DNA of 64,000 bases from UBA10649 sp037130755 (GCA_037130755.1 JBAXSI010000010.1:16598-80597); one strand, 5' to 3'; counted from the first letter of the stretch, positions 33,565 to 41,642 are shown. Numbers and translations are program-made. The notes: a model not told the origin generated them from the sequence alone.

Positions 33565-34044
33565 ATGAGTGCACAGGTGTCGAAAGCGAGCACGGACGCC
33601 GACCTCGACTGCTCACCCCGCACCCAGGTGGATCCGCGCGGGCCCCGCTTCGGCGCAGCGGTCACCACCGTCGTCCTCGCCTCCGCCCTGATCTTCAACG
33701 GCACGACCCTCGGCACGGCCCTGATCGCCTGGCAGACGCTGGTATTCGCCCTCGGCGCGCTCGTTGGTCTGCAGGCGCAGCCGTACGGCATCTTCTTCCG
33801 CAAGGTCGTCAAGCCCCGGCTGGCACCCCCCGCCGAGCTCGAGGACGCCGCCCCACCGCGGTTCGCGCAGGCCGTCGGCCTTGCATTCCTCGTGGTCGCG
33901 CTCGTGGCCGCGCTGGCCGGCGCCACTGTCGTGTCCGCCGTCGCCGTCGCGTTCGCCCTGGCCGCGGCATTCTTGAACGCGGCATTCGCCTTCTGCCTCG
34001 GCTGCGAGATGTGCCTGCTCGGTCAGCGGCTCGCTCACCGCTAG
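33565..34044 (+). CDS. DUF4395 domain membrane protein
   Basis: 159 residues with about four membrane segments and a C-terminal cysteine cluster FCLGCEMCLLG. The DUF4395 family often accompanies thioredoxin or sulfurtransferase genes; here a membrane thioredoxin gene precedes it, though it has its own promoter. Function unknown; disulfide or sulfur handling at the membrane is a guess. The start follows GAGGGAGA at 7 bases. Confidence 0.85.
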   Translation: MSAQVSKASTDADLDCSPRTQVDPRGPRFGAAVTTVVLASALIFNGTTLGTALIAWQTLVFALGALVGLQAQPYGIFFRKVVKPRLAPPAELEDAAPPRFAQAVGLAFLVVALVAALAGATVVSAVAVAFALAAAFLNAAFAFCLGCEMCLLGQRLAHR

Positions 34045-34059
34045 CCGGGGGCGCACCGG

Positions 34060-34065
34060 TACGCT
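34060..34065 (+). promoter_or_regulatory. -10 element, leaderless small-ORF operon
   Basis: TACGCT is followed by 6 bases and the ATG of the 33-residue membrane protein, so the transcript probably starts on that ATG. Confidence 0.45.
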
Positions 34066-34071
34066 GCGAGC

Positions 34072-34173
34072 ATGGTTGAGGTTGGGTACACCGGACTGCT
34101 GATCGTCGCGATGGCAGCGGCTGGCTGGTTCGCTTTCTACGTCGTCTTCAAGCTCTTCAAGGGTCAGGAATAG
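34072..34173 (+). CDS. Small single-span membrane protein (33 residues)
   Basis: ATG to TAG, 33 codons. One hydrophobic helix (about residues 7-26, GLLIVAMAAAGWFAFYVVF) ends in K-L-F-K-G-Q-E, a positive-inside tail. The GTG of the nitrobindin-like gene follows its stop with no gap, which suggests coupled translation. A TACGCT -10 element 6 bases upstream of its ATG makes it the likely first codon of the operon mRNA. Function unknown. Confidence 0.65.
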   Translation: MVEVGYTGLLIVAMAAAGWFAFYVVFKLFKGQE

Positions 34174-34734
34174 GTGCTCTCACCAGACGGTTCGGGCGTT
34201 GAGGTGCCGGTACCCCTCCGCCCGTGGTCCTGGCTCATCGGCCGATGGATCGGCGTGGGCACGGGTCAGTACCCGACGATCGATGACTTCCGCTTCGGGC
34301 AGGAGATCTCCTTCAGCACCGACGGCCGGCCGTTCCTGAGTTACTGGTCGCGCAGTTGGCTGCTCGACGAGGAGGGCAACCGGGTACGACCGCTCGCCAC
34401 CGAGACCGGGTTCTGGCGTCCCAAGGACGACAACACCGTCGAGGTGACGTTGGCGCACGCCAGCGGCTACGCGGAGATCTGGTACGGCACGCTTGAGGTC
34501 ACCGGCATGGAGAACGCGGTCATCACCGGAGCCCGAGCGGAGTTGAAGACCGATGTCGTCGCCCGGACGCAGACGGCCAAGGACTACTCGCACGGCCAAC
34601 GGCTCTATGGCCTCGTCGAGGGCCGCCTGCTGTGGACCTACGACATGCAGGCCATGGGCCAGCCCATGGTCAACCATCTCGCTGCGACGCTTAACCCGGC
34701 CGGCCCGGCCGATGATGAGGAGCTTGGGTCATGA
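34174..34734 (+). CDS. Nitrobindin-like heme-binding beta-barrel protein (FABP/DUF1794 family)
   Basis: 186 residues. The signature IGRWIGVGTGQYPTI and the C-terminal proximal-histidine region QPMVNHLAATL match nitrobindins (M. tuberculosis Rv2717c type), which bind ferric heme and isomerise peroxynitrite. GTG start directly after the stop of the small membrane protein. The stop overlaps the Fur-family start (ATGA), so heme/NO and metal regulation genes are joined. Confidence 0.9.
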   Translation: MLSPDGSGVEVPVPLRPWSWLIGRWIGVGTGQYPTIDDFRFGQEISFSTDGRPFLSYWSRSWLLDEEGNRVRPLATETGFWRPKDDNTVEVTLAHASGYAEIWYGTLEVTGMENAVITGARAELKTDVVARTQTAKDYSHGQRLYGLVEGRLLWTYDMQAMGQPMVNHLAATLNPAGPADDEELGS

Positions 34735-35177
34735 CCGAGGACTGGGAGCGTCGGCTGCGGGAGCACGGCTTCCGCATCACCCCGCAGCGCCAGCTCGTCC
34801 TCGAGGCTGTGGAGCAGCTTCGACACGGCACTCCTGACGAGATCCTGGTCGAGGTGCAGCGCACGGCCACTGGCGTCAATCTCTCGACCGTCTACCGCAC
34901 ACTCGAAGTGCTCGAGGACGTCGGCCTGGTCACGCACGCGCACATCGGACACGGCCCGCCGACCTACCACGCCGTTGACGAGCACGTGCACATCCACCTC
35001 GTCTGCGACCGCTGCGGCAAGGTGCTCAGCGTTCCCGCGCACAGTGCCGAGGACTTCGTCACCCGGCTTGAATCCGAGTACGGATTCCGCACCGACATCT
35101 CCCACGTGTCCGTGCACGGCCTGTGCGAGTCGTGCCTGTCCCGTCCGAAGGAGATCGAGCCGGAAGACGCACTGTGA
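34731..35177 (+). CDS. Fur-family metalloregulator
   Basis: 148 residues. Winged helix (GFRITPQRQLVLEAV; NLSTVYRTLEVLEDVGLV) and a dimerisation domain with HVHIHLVCDRCGKV and LCESCLS, giving structural-zinc cysteines and metal-sensing histidines. Sub-type (iron, zinc or peroxide) cannot be fixed by eye. ATGA overlap with the nitrobindin gene and GTGA overlap with the YgfZ gene. Confidence 0.9.
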   Translation: MTEDWERRLREHGFRITPQRQLVLEAVEQLRHGTPDEILVEVQRTATGVNLSTVYRTLEVLEDVGLVTHAHIGHGPPTYHAVDEHVHIHLVCDRCGKVLSVPAHSAEDFVTRLESEYGFRTDISHVSVHGLCESCLSRPKEIEPEDAL

Positions 35178-36208
35178 CGCGTTCGGACGCAGTCGCCTCA
35201 CCTGCGGGGAGTCCGGATCCGGGCGTCCCGTGGCACTACGGCGACCCGCACCGAGAGCAGCGCACTCTGGTGTCCGGGGAGGGCGTCGTCGACATCTCCA
35301 ATCGGGGCGTCGTGTCCGTGACCGGACCAGACCGACTGACGTGGCTCAACGACCTCACCACCCAGCGCATTGACGCACTCAAGCCGGGCGAGTCGGCACT
35401 CGCGTTGATCCTCAGCCCGCACGGGCACGTCGAGCACGAGCTGCATGTCATCGATGACGGCACCACGACCTGGATCGTCACCCCGCCGGGTGACCAGACC
35501 GCGCTCGCCGACTACCTGCGATCGATGCAGTTCATGCTGCGGGTCGAGGTAACCGACGTCACCGGTGGTTTCGCTGTGGTGTGGGAGCCGATCACCGAGC
35601 CAGACCCGGAGTTCTCGACGTGGCTGGAGCCGGCGGACTTCGCCGGAACCGGGCACGTCGATGCGGGCGCTGACCGCGGCGGCGATGCGTCGAAGTACGT
35701 GCCAGGTCGAGCGGAGTCGTTCGCCGGCCGCGAGGTCATCGTCCCGCGCGCGCTGCTTGCTGACCGGCTTGGCGCGGCCACGACGCTGTCGGGCACCTGG
35801 GCGCTCGAGGCGTTGCGCGTCGCCGCGGCCGTGCCGCGGATCGGCCTGGAGACCGACCACCGCACGCTGCCGCACGAGGTGGGCTGGATCGGCCCCGGGG
35901 TTCACCTGGCGAAGGGCTGCTACCGCGGGCAGGAGGCGGTTGCGCGCGTGCACAACCTCGGGCATCCGCCGCGTCGACTGGTCCTGCTCCACCTTGACGG
36001 CAGCGAGGATCGCCTGCCTGCCCACGGCGACCCTGTTGTCGTCGACGGCAAGGACGTCGGGTTCGTCGGCACAGCCGCGCGTCACTTCGAGCTCGGTCCG
36101 ATCGCCACGGCACTCATCAAGCGCAATGTCCCAACGGACGCCCCGGTCGTGGTGCGCACGTCGGAGGGTGACGTCGCTGCCACGCAGGAAGTCGTCGTCG
36201 CCCCCTAG
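35174..36208 (+). CDS. ygfZ: Folate-binding YgfZ/GcvT-like protein
   Basis: 344 residues, GcvT-like fold with the YgfZ signature KGCYRGQEAVAR. YgfZ proteins bind tetrahydrofolate and help maintain certain iron-sulfur enzymes. GTG start overlapping the Fur stop, so the operon links heme, metal control and Fe-S care. It converges on dtd with a 9-base gap. Confidence 0.92.
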   Translation: MTRSDAVASPAGSPDPGVPWHYGDPHREQRTLVSGEGVVDISNRGVVSVTGPDRLTWLNDLTTQRIDALKPGESALALILSPHGHVEHELHVIDDGTTTWIVTPPGDQTALADYLRSMQFMLRVEVTDVTGGFAVVWEPITEPDPEFSTWLEPADFAGTGHVDAGADRGGDASKYVPGRAESFAGREVIVPRALLADRLGAATTLSGTWALEALRVAAAVPRIGLETDHRTLPHEVGWIGPGVHLAKGCYRGQEAVARVHNLGHPPRRLVLLHLDGSEDRLPAHGDPVVVDGKDVGFVGTAARHFELGPIATALIKRNVPTDAPVVVRTSEGDVAATQEVVVAP

Positions 36209-36217
36209 TCCGCTGGG

Positions 36218-36688
36218 CTAGTCGGAGATCTCCAGCAGGACGGTGATCGGCCCGTCGTTCGTCAGTGCGACCTGCATGTCGGCGCCGAAGATGCCGGTGC
36301 TGACAGTGGCCCCGCGCTCGCGCAGCCTGGCGACCACGGCGTCGACCAGCGGCTCGGCCACCGGCCTGGGCGCAGCGGCATCCCAAGTCGGGCGACGGCC
36401 CTTCTTCGTCTCGCCGTACAACGTGAACTGGCTGACGACGAGCACCGGGAGTCCGAGGTCTGATGCCGCAAGTTCTCGCGATGCATCGGCGGGGAGTTCG
36501 TCGGACGCGTGCGAGGCGTCGAAGATGCGCAGGTCGTAGAGCTTGTCGGCCATTCGAGCGGCGCGACTGGCCGTGTCGTCGTGGGTCACCCCGACGAGCA
36601 CCGTCAGGCCCGGACCTTCGAAGGAGCCCACCACCGTCCCATCGACGACGACCGAGGCTCCCCGACTTCGCTGTACGACTGCTCGCAT
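36218..36688 (-). CDS. dtd: D-aminoacyl-tRNA deacylase
   Basis: 156 residues. MRAVVQRSRGASVVVDG start, SQFTLYGETKKGRRP and the cross-subunit NDGPITV (G-P motif) are intact. It removes D-amino acids, and glycine from tRNA-Ala. It diverges from the asparaginase gene with a 25-base gap. Confidence 0.95.
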   Translation of the reverse strand: MRAVVQRSRGASVVVDGTVVGSFEGPGLTVLVGVTHDDTASRAARMADKLYDLRIFDASHASDELPADASRELAASDLGLPVLVVSQFTLYGETKKGRRPTWDAAAPRPVAEPLVDAVVARLRERGATVSTGIFGADMQVALTNDGPITVLLEISD

Positions 36689-36713
36689 GGCGGCAGCGTG
36701 CCATCATGCGCCG

Positions 36714-37670
36714 ATGACGTCACACTCCGGCCCTGCCGTTCTGGCCACCTACACGCGCAGCGGCTTCGTGGAGGGTGCGCATCACGGCTACGTCGTGGTG
36801 GTCGATCCGCACGGCTCGGTGGTGCGGTCGTGGGGCAACCCCGAGCACGTGATCTTCCCGCGCTCGTCCAACAAGCCGGCCCAGGCGACCGCCATGCTGG
36901 AGGCGGGCCTGGATGTGCCCGAGCACCTGGTCGCCCTCGCGGCCTCCTCGCACAGCGGTGAGCAAAGGCATCTGGACGGCGTGGCCGAACTCCTGGCGCT
37001 GGGCGGCCTGACGGCGGACGCACTCCAGACCCCACCGGACTTCCCACTCGACGAGCAGGAGCGCGACGCCTGGGTGCGGGCGGGCTCGGCGCCGGCCCCC
37101 CGCGCCATGAACTGCTCGGGCAAGCACTCGGGCATGCTCGTCACCTGCGCCGGGAAAGGCTGGTCCATCGAGACGTACCGCGAACCTGAGCACCCGCTGC
37201 AGGTGGCGGTGCGGGCCTCGGTGGAGCGCCTCGCCGGCGAGCCGGTCGAGCACGTGGGGGTGGACGGCTGCGGGGCGCCCGTGATGAGCCTGACGATGGC
37301 CGGGCTGGCGCGAACCTTGTCGCGGGCCGTCCAGGCCGCGCCGGGCTCCCCGGAGCGGCGGGTGGCGGACGCCATGCGGGCTTACCCGGAGATGGTCGGC
37401 GGCTCGCGCCGCGACGTGACGGCCTTCATGCGGGCGGTGCCCGGACTGGTCGCCAAGGATGGCGCCGAGGGCGTCTACGTGGCCGCGCTGCCCGATGGAA
37501 CGGGGATCGCCATCAAGGTCGACGACGGTGCCGATCGGGCCCGTCAGGTGGTCCTGGCCAGCCTCCTCGTGGATCTCGGGGTTGACCCTGCGGTACTGAC
37601 CGACCTGAGCTCAGTGCCGTTGCACGGGGGCGGGAACGTCGTCGGGGAGGTCCGCCCGGCGCTCGGGTGA
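36714..37670 (+). CDS. L-asparaginase II family protein
   Basis: 318 residues. Family marks RSSNKPAQA, AASSHSGE and NCSGKHSGML are intact; this is the thermolabile AsnA/Rhizobium-type asparaginase family, unlike the E. coli enzymes. It hydrolyses asparagine to aspartate and ammonia. ATG at 36714 chosen; an ATG 9 codons upstream would overlap the divergent dtd start region. CATCAT with a 6-base gap before the ATG hints at leaderless transcription. Confidence 0.9.
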   Translation: MTSHSGPAVLATYTRSGFVEGAHHGYVVVVDPHGSVVRSWGNPEHVIFPRSSNKPAQATAMLEAGLDVPEHLVALAASSHSGEQRHLDGVAELLALGGLTADALQTPPDFPLDEQERDAWVRAGSAPAPRAMNCSGKHSGMLVTCAGKGWSIETYREPEHPLQVAVRASVERLAGEPVEHVGVDGCGAPVMSLTMAGLARTLSRAVQAAPGSPERRVADAMRAYPEMVGGSRRDVTAFMRAVPGLVAKDGAEGVYVAALPDGTGIAIKVDDGADRARQVVLASLLVDLGVDPAVLTDLSSVPLHGGGNVVGEVRPALG

Positions 37671-37700
37671 CGAAAGTCATGCTAACTCCCGCTAGCACGC

Positions 37701-37738
37701 GTGTTTGCAATTGCAAGCACTTGGGGCATACTTGACGT
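37701..37738 (+). promoter_or_regulatory. Leaderless promoter with palindromic operator for the XRE regulator
   Basis: TTGCAA (37705-37710), 16 bases, CATACT (37727-37732), 6 bases, then the GTG start. A 20-bp near-perfect palindrome GTGTTTGCAATTGCAAGCAC (37701-37720, core TTGCAATTGCAA) covers the -35 element. Autoregulation by the XRE protein is likely by inference. Confidence 0.6.
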
Positions 37739-38161
37739 GTGGCTCGTATCGACGTAGGCGGACTCGGGGACTTCATCCGCGACCAGCGTGATCAGGCGCA
37801 GATGTCCCTTCGCCAACTGGCGAAGGCCGCCGACGTCTCGAACCCCTACCTCAGCCAGGTGGAGCGCGGACTGCGCAAGCCGAGTGCTGAGATTCTCAAC
37901 CGCATCGCCCAGGGCCTGCGCATCTCCGCCGAGCAGTTGTACGTCCAGGCGGGGATCCTCGACCAGCGCGAGGGGGATGAGGCCGTCACGACGGCTATCG
38001 CGGCCGACACGACGATCACCGAGCGGCAGCGCACGACGCTGCTGCAGATCTACGCGGCTTTCCAGTCCGAGAACCGGGCGCAAGCCGAACGCGAAGAGGC
38101 CGAAACCGCGGCCGCCGGCGACGACGCCGAGGACGAAACGCACACCCGAGAGGAAATCTGA
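37739..38161 (+). CDS. XRE-family HTH regulator, Rv0474-like
   Basis: 140 residues. The HTH (about 8-65; MSLRQLAKAADVSNPYLSQVERGLRKPS) is close in wording to M. tuberculosis Rv0474, reported as a copper-responsive regulator. The C-terminal half is acidic and Ala/Glu-rich. Gene order XRE, basic repeat protein, DUF2516 mirrors Rv0474-Rv0475(hbhA)-Rv0476. GTG start with a leaderless promoter and its own palindrome; the stop overlaps the next ATG (TGATG). Confidence 0.88.
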   Translation: MARIDVGGLGDFIRDQRDQAQMSLRQLAKAADVSNPYLSQVERGLRKPSAEILNRIAQGLRISAEQLYVQAGILDQREGDEAVTTAIAADTTITERQRTTLLQIYAAFQSENRAQAEREEAETAAAGDDAEDETHTREEI

Positions 38162-38706
38162 TGACCACCGAGAGCACCCCTGCTCGCCCCACCGCGCGCG
38201 TGAAGAAGACGTCCGCCAAGGCCGCCACCACCGCGAAGACCACCACGGTCAAGGCTGCCAGCGCGACCAAGAAGAGCGCCACCAAGGCCACGAGCAAGGC
38301 GACGACCGCCGCGAAGACCACCACCGCCAAGGTCGCCGAGGCGACGACCGGCACCAGCTCGCGCTTCTCCTTGCACGGCGTCGACATGTCGAAGCTGGAC
38401 CTCAGCAAGCTCGACCTGCGCAAGCTCGACCTCAGCAAGCTCGACCTGCGCAAGATGGAGATGCCGAAGTTCGAGATGCCGAAGTTCGAGATGCCCAGCG
38501 TGAAGATGCCTGAGGTCAAGGTCCCGGACGTGAAGATGCCTGAGGTCAAGGTCCCCGAGGTCAAGATGCCGGACGTGAAGATGCCCGACGTCGACGTGTC
38601 CGCGATGACCACGCAGACCCGCGACAAGATGTCCGGCGCCGCCAAGTCCGCTCAGGGCAGCCTGACGCACGCCGTGACGCTCCTGCGTGAGGCGATCGGA
38701 GTCTGA
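38161..38706 (+). CDS. Lysine-rich protein with 14 phased pentad repeats, at the hbhA position
   Basis: 181 residues. Residues 1-65 are Thr/Ala/Lys-rich and histone H1-like. Residues 77-146 are 14 uninterrupted five-residue units, first SKLDL/RKLDL, then PKFEM, then PEVKM/PDVKM/PEVKV, with 15-base periodicity in the DNA (38389-38598). A short tail (MTTQTRDKMSGAAKSA) follows. HbhA of mycobacteria has coiled coil plus a C-terminal Lys/Ala tail; here the basic part is N-terminal and the coiled coil is replaced by the pentads, which look like AHNAK/periaxin repeats. Possible roles: DNA, polyphosphate or membrane binding; none is proven. Its start overlaps the XRE stop. Confidence 0.8.
   Translation: MTTESTPARPTARVKKTSAKAATTAKTTTVKAASATKKSATKATSKATTAAKTTTAKVAEATTGTSSRFSLHGVDMSKLDLSKLDLRKLDLSKLDLRKMEMPKFEMPKFEMPSVKMPEVKVPDVKMPEVKVPEVKMPDVKMPDVDVSAMTTQTRDKMSGAAKSAQGSLTHAVTLLREAIGV
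38389..38598 (+). repeat. In-frame 15-bp repeat tract encoding 14 pentads
   Basis: Degenerate 15-base units, about 14 copies. Neighbouring units share AAGCTCGACCT or GTGAAGATGCC, showing recent local duplications as well as older divergence. Confidence 0.85.
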
Positions 38707-38720
38707 CCGCAGCAACCTGG

Positions 38721-38754
38721 AGGAAGGGCGGGCCCAAGCGGGCCCGCCCTTCCT
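38721..38754 (+). terminator. Intrinsic-type hairpin after the pentad-repeat gene
   Basis: Perfect 15-bp stem AGGAAGGGCGGGCCC with loop AAGC, 14 bases after the stop codon. No T-run follows. Confidence 0.75.
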
Positions 38755-38770
38755 GCGTTAACGTGGAGGG

Positions 38771-39058
38771 ATGTTCGGAAACGTTCAGGACCTTGTCCTT
38801 CTTGCGCTATGGGTCATCACCCTGGCCCTGAAGGGCTATGCCTTCATCGACTGCCTGCGTCGGCCGCAGCAGGCCTTCCCCGCCGTGGGTCGCCAGACGA
38901 AGATCCTGTGGCTGGCCATCACCGCCATCGCGGCGCTGACCGGACTCCTGCCCAGCATGACCCTCAACCTCATCGGCATCGCTGGAACAGTCGTCGCGCT
39001 GGTGTACCTGTTCGACGTGCGCACCAAGATCATCGACATCACGTCCAATCGCTGGTAG
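38771..39058 (+). CDS. DUF2516 small membrane protein
   Basis: 95 residues with two or three membrane helices and the family wording KGYAFIDCLRRPQQAFPA. Homologue of Rv0476 by order and look; function unknown. The ATG is preceded by GGAGGG, while TAACGT sits 6 bases upstream, so either leadered or leaderless starts are possible. The macrodomain gene begins 2 bases after its stop. Confidence 0.87.
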   Translation: MFGNVQDLVLLALWVITLALKGYAFIDCLRRPQQAFPAVGRQTKILWLAITAIAALTGLLPSMTLNLIGIAGTVVALVYLFDVRTKIIDITSNRW

Positions 39059-39060
39059 CC

Positions 39061-39597
39061 ATGCTCGTCGAGGTGGTCCAGGGGGACATCACCGCGCACG
39101 ACGTGGACGCGATCGTCAACGCCGCCAACTCCTCGCTCCTCGGCGGTGGAGGCGTCGATGGGGCCATCCATGCTGCCGCCGGCCCGGCGCTCGTCGAGGC
39201 CTGCCGCGACCTGCGAAGCACTGCCCTGCCGAACGGCCTGCCTGCGGGCCAGGCGGTCGCCACCACGGCCGGCGACCTCCGCGCCCATCACGTGATCCAC
39301 ACCGTCGGTCCGAAGCATTGGGAGCATCCGGACGGGGGTGCTGCACTTCTTGCCCAATGCCACCTGAGCAGCCTCGACGTCGCCGACGCCCTCGGCGTGC
39401 GAACGATTGCCTTCCCCGCGATCTCGTGCGGCGTCTACGGATGGTCGCCTGGTGACGCTGCTCCGATCGCGATCGGGGCCGTGCTCGACTTCGCGGCGGC
39501 ACACCCGGACACGTCGATCACTGAGGTTCGCTTCGTTATGTTCAACGACGAGGCGTTCGACGCCTTCGAGACTGCGCGGCGATCAGCCGTCGAGTGA
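39061..39597 (+). CDS. Macrodomain protein, O-acetyl-ADP-ribose deacetylase-like
   Basis: 178 residues. VQGDITAHDVDAIVNAANS and LLGGGGVDGAIHAAAGP form the ADP-ribose pocket; ISCGVYGW is the second loop. MacroD-type enzymes remove acetyl or ADP-ribose groups. It overlaps the convergent AlaX gene by 15 bases. Confidence 0.92.
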   Translation: MLVEVVQGDITAHDVDAIVNAANSSLLGGGGVDGAIHAAAGPALVEACRDLRSTALPNGLPAGQAVATTAGDLRAHHVIHTVGPKHWEHPDGGAALLAQCHLSSLDVADALGVRTIAFPAISCGVYGWSPGDAAPIAIGAVLDFAAAHPDTSITEVRFVMFNDEAFDAFETARRSAVE

Positions 39598-40320
39598 GAC
39601 CCTGATCCGGCGGAAGCCCTTGCCCTTGTTCTCGACCTTGACCACGGTGATGCGGCCGATCTGCTGAGTCGTCGCGACATGCGTGCCGCCATCGGCCTGG
39701 ACATCGAGTCCGCTGATGTCGACGATGCGCACGATCTCGATCGTCGGCGGCAGCAGGTTCGTGGCCGTCCGGATGACGTCCGGTATCGCGAACGCCTCCT
39801 CACGCGACAGCTCGTACGCGGATATCGCGCGATCGACGGAGACCTCGACATTGCAGGCTTCCTCGACGGCCTCCTTGAACCCCGGCGGGACCTCGTCGAG
39901 GTTGAAGTCCAGCCGGCCGGAGAGCGGGTCCATGTTGGAGCCGGTCACCAGTGCGCCGAAGTCGCGGAACACGACGCCTGACAGCAGGTGGAGTCCGGAG
40001 TGCGTCCGCATGAGTGCGGTGCGTCGATCGTCCTCGATCGCACCCGACACGACAGTGCCCACCGGCGGCAGCGGATCGTCATCGAGCGGCACCAGCCACA
40101 GGTCATCCCGGCGGCGCGCGTCGACGATGCGGGTCTGCACTCCGCCCCACAGCAGGACACCGTGGTCCGGCGGCTGGCCGCCGCCGCCCGGGTAGAACGC
40201 GGAGCGGTCCAGGACGATGCCCTGCTCGGGATCGCTCGCGACGACGATCGCCTCCCACTCGCGCAGGGCCGAGTCATCTAGCTCCAGGCGCGTGGTGCGG
40301 CCGTGCGTGCTCGCGCCCAC
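39583..40320 (-). CDS. AlaX-like alanyl-tRNA editing protein
   Basis: 245 residues. AlaRS editing-domain plan: DRSAFYPGGGGQPPDHG, the H-x3-H motif HSGLHLL, and ADGGTHVATT. In most family members the last motif is CGGTH, whose Cys is a zinc ligand; here it is DGGTH. It should hydrolyse mis-charged Ser- or Gly-tRNA-Ala if active. GTG start 3 bases downstream of gpmA. Confidence 0.85.
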   Translation of the reverse strand: MGASTHGRTTRLELDDSALREWEAIVVASDPEQGIVLDRSAFYPGGGGQPPDHGVLLWGGVQTRIVDARRRDDLWLVPLDDDPLPPVGTVVSGAIEDDRRTALMRTHSGLHLLSGVVFRDFGALVTGSNMDPLSGRLDFNLDEVPPGFKEAVEEACNVEVSVDRAISAYELSREEAFAIPDVIRTATNLLPPTIEIVRIVDISGLDVQADGGTHVATTQQIGRITVVKVENKGKGFRRIRVSLDG

Positions 40321-40323
40321 GCG

Positions 40324-41091
40324 CTACTTCTTTCCCTGCGCGGCGACCGCCGCGATCGCCTCTGCCGCAGCGTCGGGGTCGAGGTACTCTCCGCCGCGTA
40401 CGAGTGGCTTCAGGTTCTCGTCGAGGCGGTAGACCAGCGGGATCCCGGTGGGGATGTTGAGCCCGGCGATGTCATCGTCGGAGATGCCGTCGAGGTGCTT
40501 GACCAGCGCGCGCAGCGAGTTGCCGTGTGCCACGACGAGGACCGTCATGCCCGCGCGCAGGTGCTCGGCCACGATCACGTCCTGCCAGTAGGGGATGAGC
40601 CGCTCCACGACGTCAGCCAGGCACTCGGTGGACGGACGCGCCTCCGGCGGGAGTGCGGCGTAGCGGGGGTCATGCGTCTGCGCCCACGGGTCTTCAGGAT
40701 CGATGGGTGGGGGCGGGGTGTCGTACGAGCGGCGCCAGAGCATGAACTGCTCCTCGCCGTAAGCCTCGAGGGTCTCCTTCTTGTTCTTGCCCTGCAGGGC
40801 GCCGTAGTGCCGCTCGTTGAGACGCCAGTTGCGCACGACGGGAAGCCACATGCGGTCGCTGGCCTCGAGCGCGATCTGCGCGGTCTTGATCGCGCGCTTC
40901 AGCAGCGACGTGTGCACGATGTCGGGCAGGATGCCGGCCTCTGCGAGCAGGCGGCCGCCGCGCTCAGCCTCGGCCTTGCCCTTGTCGTTCAGGTCGACAT
41001 CGACCCAGCCGGTGAACAGGTTCTTGGCGTTCCATTCGCTCTCGCCGTGGCGGAGCAGGATCAACGTGTAGGGCGCGGCTGCATTGGTCAT
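40324..41091 (-). CDS. gpmA: 2,3-bisphosphoglycerate-dependent phosphoglycerate mutase
   Basis: 255 residues. LRHGESEWNAKNLFTGWVD (phosphohistidine), NERHYGALQG and VVAHGNSLRA are intact. Glycolytic enzyme. It stands downstream of mshA-ybjN and, as in mycobacteria, near the senX3-regX3 locus. ATG with AGGA upstream; a longer reading of 6 residues is less likely. Confidence 0.96.
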   Translation of the reverse strand: MTNAAAPYTLILLRHGESEWNAKNLFTGWVDVDLNDKGKAEAERGGRLLAEAGILPDIVHTSLLKRAIKTAQIALEASDRMWLPVVRNWRLNERHYGALQGKNKKETLEAYGEEQFMLWRRSYDTPPPPIDPEDPWAQTHDPRYAALPPEARPSTECLADVVERLIPYWQDVIVAEHLRAGMTVLVVAHGNSLRALVKHLDGISDDDIAGLNIPTGIPLVYRLDENLKPLVRGGEYLDPDAAAEAIAAVAAQGKK

Positions 41092-41117
41092 GCGTCCATC
41101 CTGCCGCATCCGCGTGC

Positions 41118-41642
41118 CTAGTCCTCAGGTGCCTGCGGCTCCGCCAGGTGCGCGAATGCCTCGAGGTTCACGGTGGACTCGCCGCGCGAAGTGCGCCAGG
41201 CCCACTCCTTGCGAATGGCCGTGGCGAACCCCAGCTCGAGGATGGTGTTGAAGGACCGGTCGGCGTACTCCAGCACCGATCCGATCACGCGGTCGAGTTC
41301 GCCGCCGTCGACCGCATGCAGCGGGAGATGGCCCACCAGGTAGATGTCGCCGAGGTGGTCGATGGCGAAGGACACCCCGTACATCCGACGGTTCCGCTCG
41401 AGCAGCCACCGGTATACGGCCTCGTGGTCCTCGTCAGGGTTGCGGGCCACGAAGGCGTTGATGGTGACCGACTGAGCGCCCACGGTGAGCGCGGCCGTGG
41501 TCCGCAGCTTGTGCTCGCCCGGAAGTGTCAGCACGAACACGTCGTCACTGGGCCGCTCGAACACGATGGCGCCGTCCTCGAGAAACGTCGCGATGGTCGC
41601 CTGGACTTCCGCAGGCGTCGGGGACTCGGGGGAGGTGGTCAC
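41118..41642 (-). CDS. YbjN domain-containing protein
   Basis: 174 residues, YbjN/type III-chaperone-like fold (RTTAALTVGAQSVTINAFV, HEAVYRWLLERNRRMYGVSF in parts). Homologue position of Rv0487 between mshA and gpm. Function unknown in actinobacteria. GTG start overlapping the mshA stop (GTGA), so it is co-translated with mshA. Confidence 0.88.
   Translation of the reverse strand: MTTSPESPTPAEVQATIATFLEDGAIVFERPSDDVFVLTLPGEHKLRTTAALTVGAQSVTINAFVARNPDEDHEAVYRWLLERNRRMYGVSFAIDHLGDIYLVGHLPLHAVDGGELDRVIGSVLEYADRSFNTILELGFATAIRKEWAWRTSRGESTVNLEAFAHLAEPQAPED

Noticed and set aside
38389..38598. Possible CRISPR-like array because of regular repetition
   Set aside because: The 15-base units have no spacers and are in frame, encoding protein pentads.
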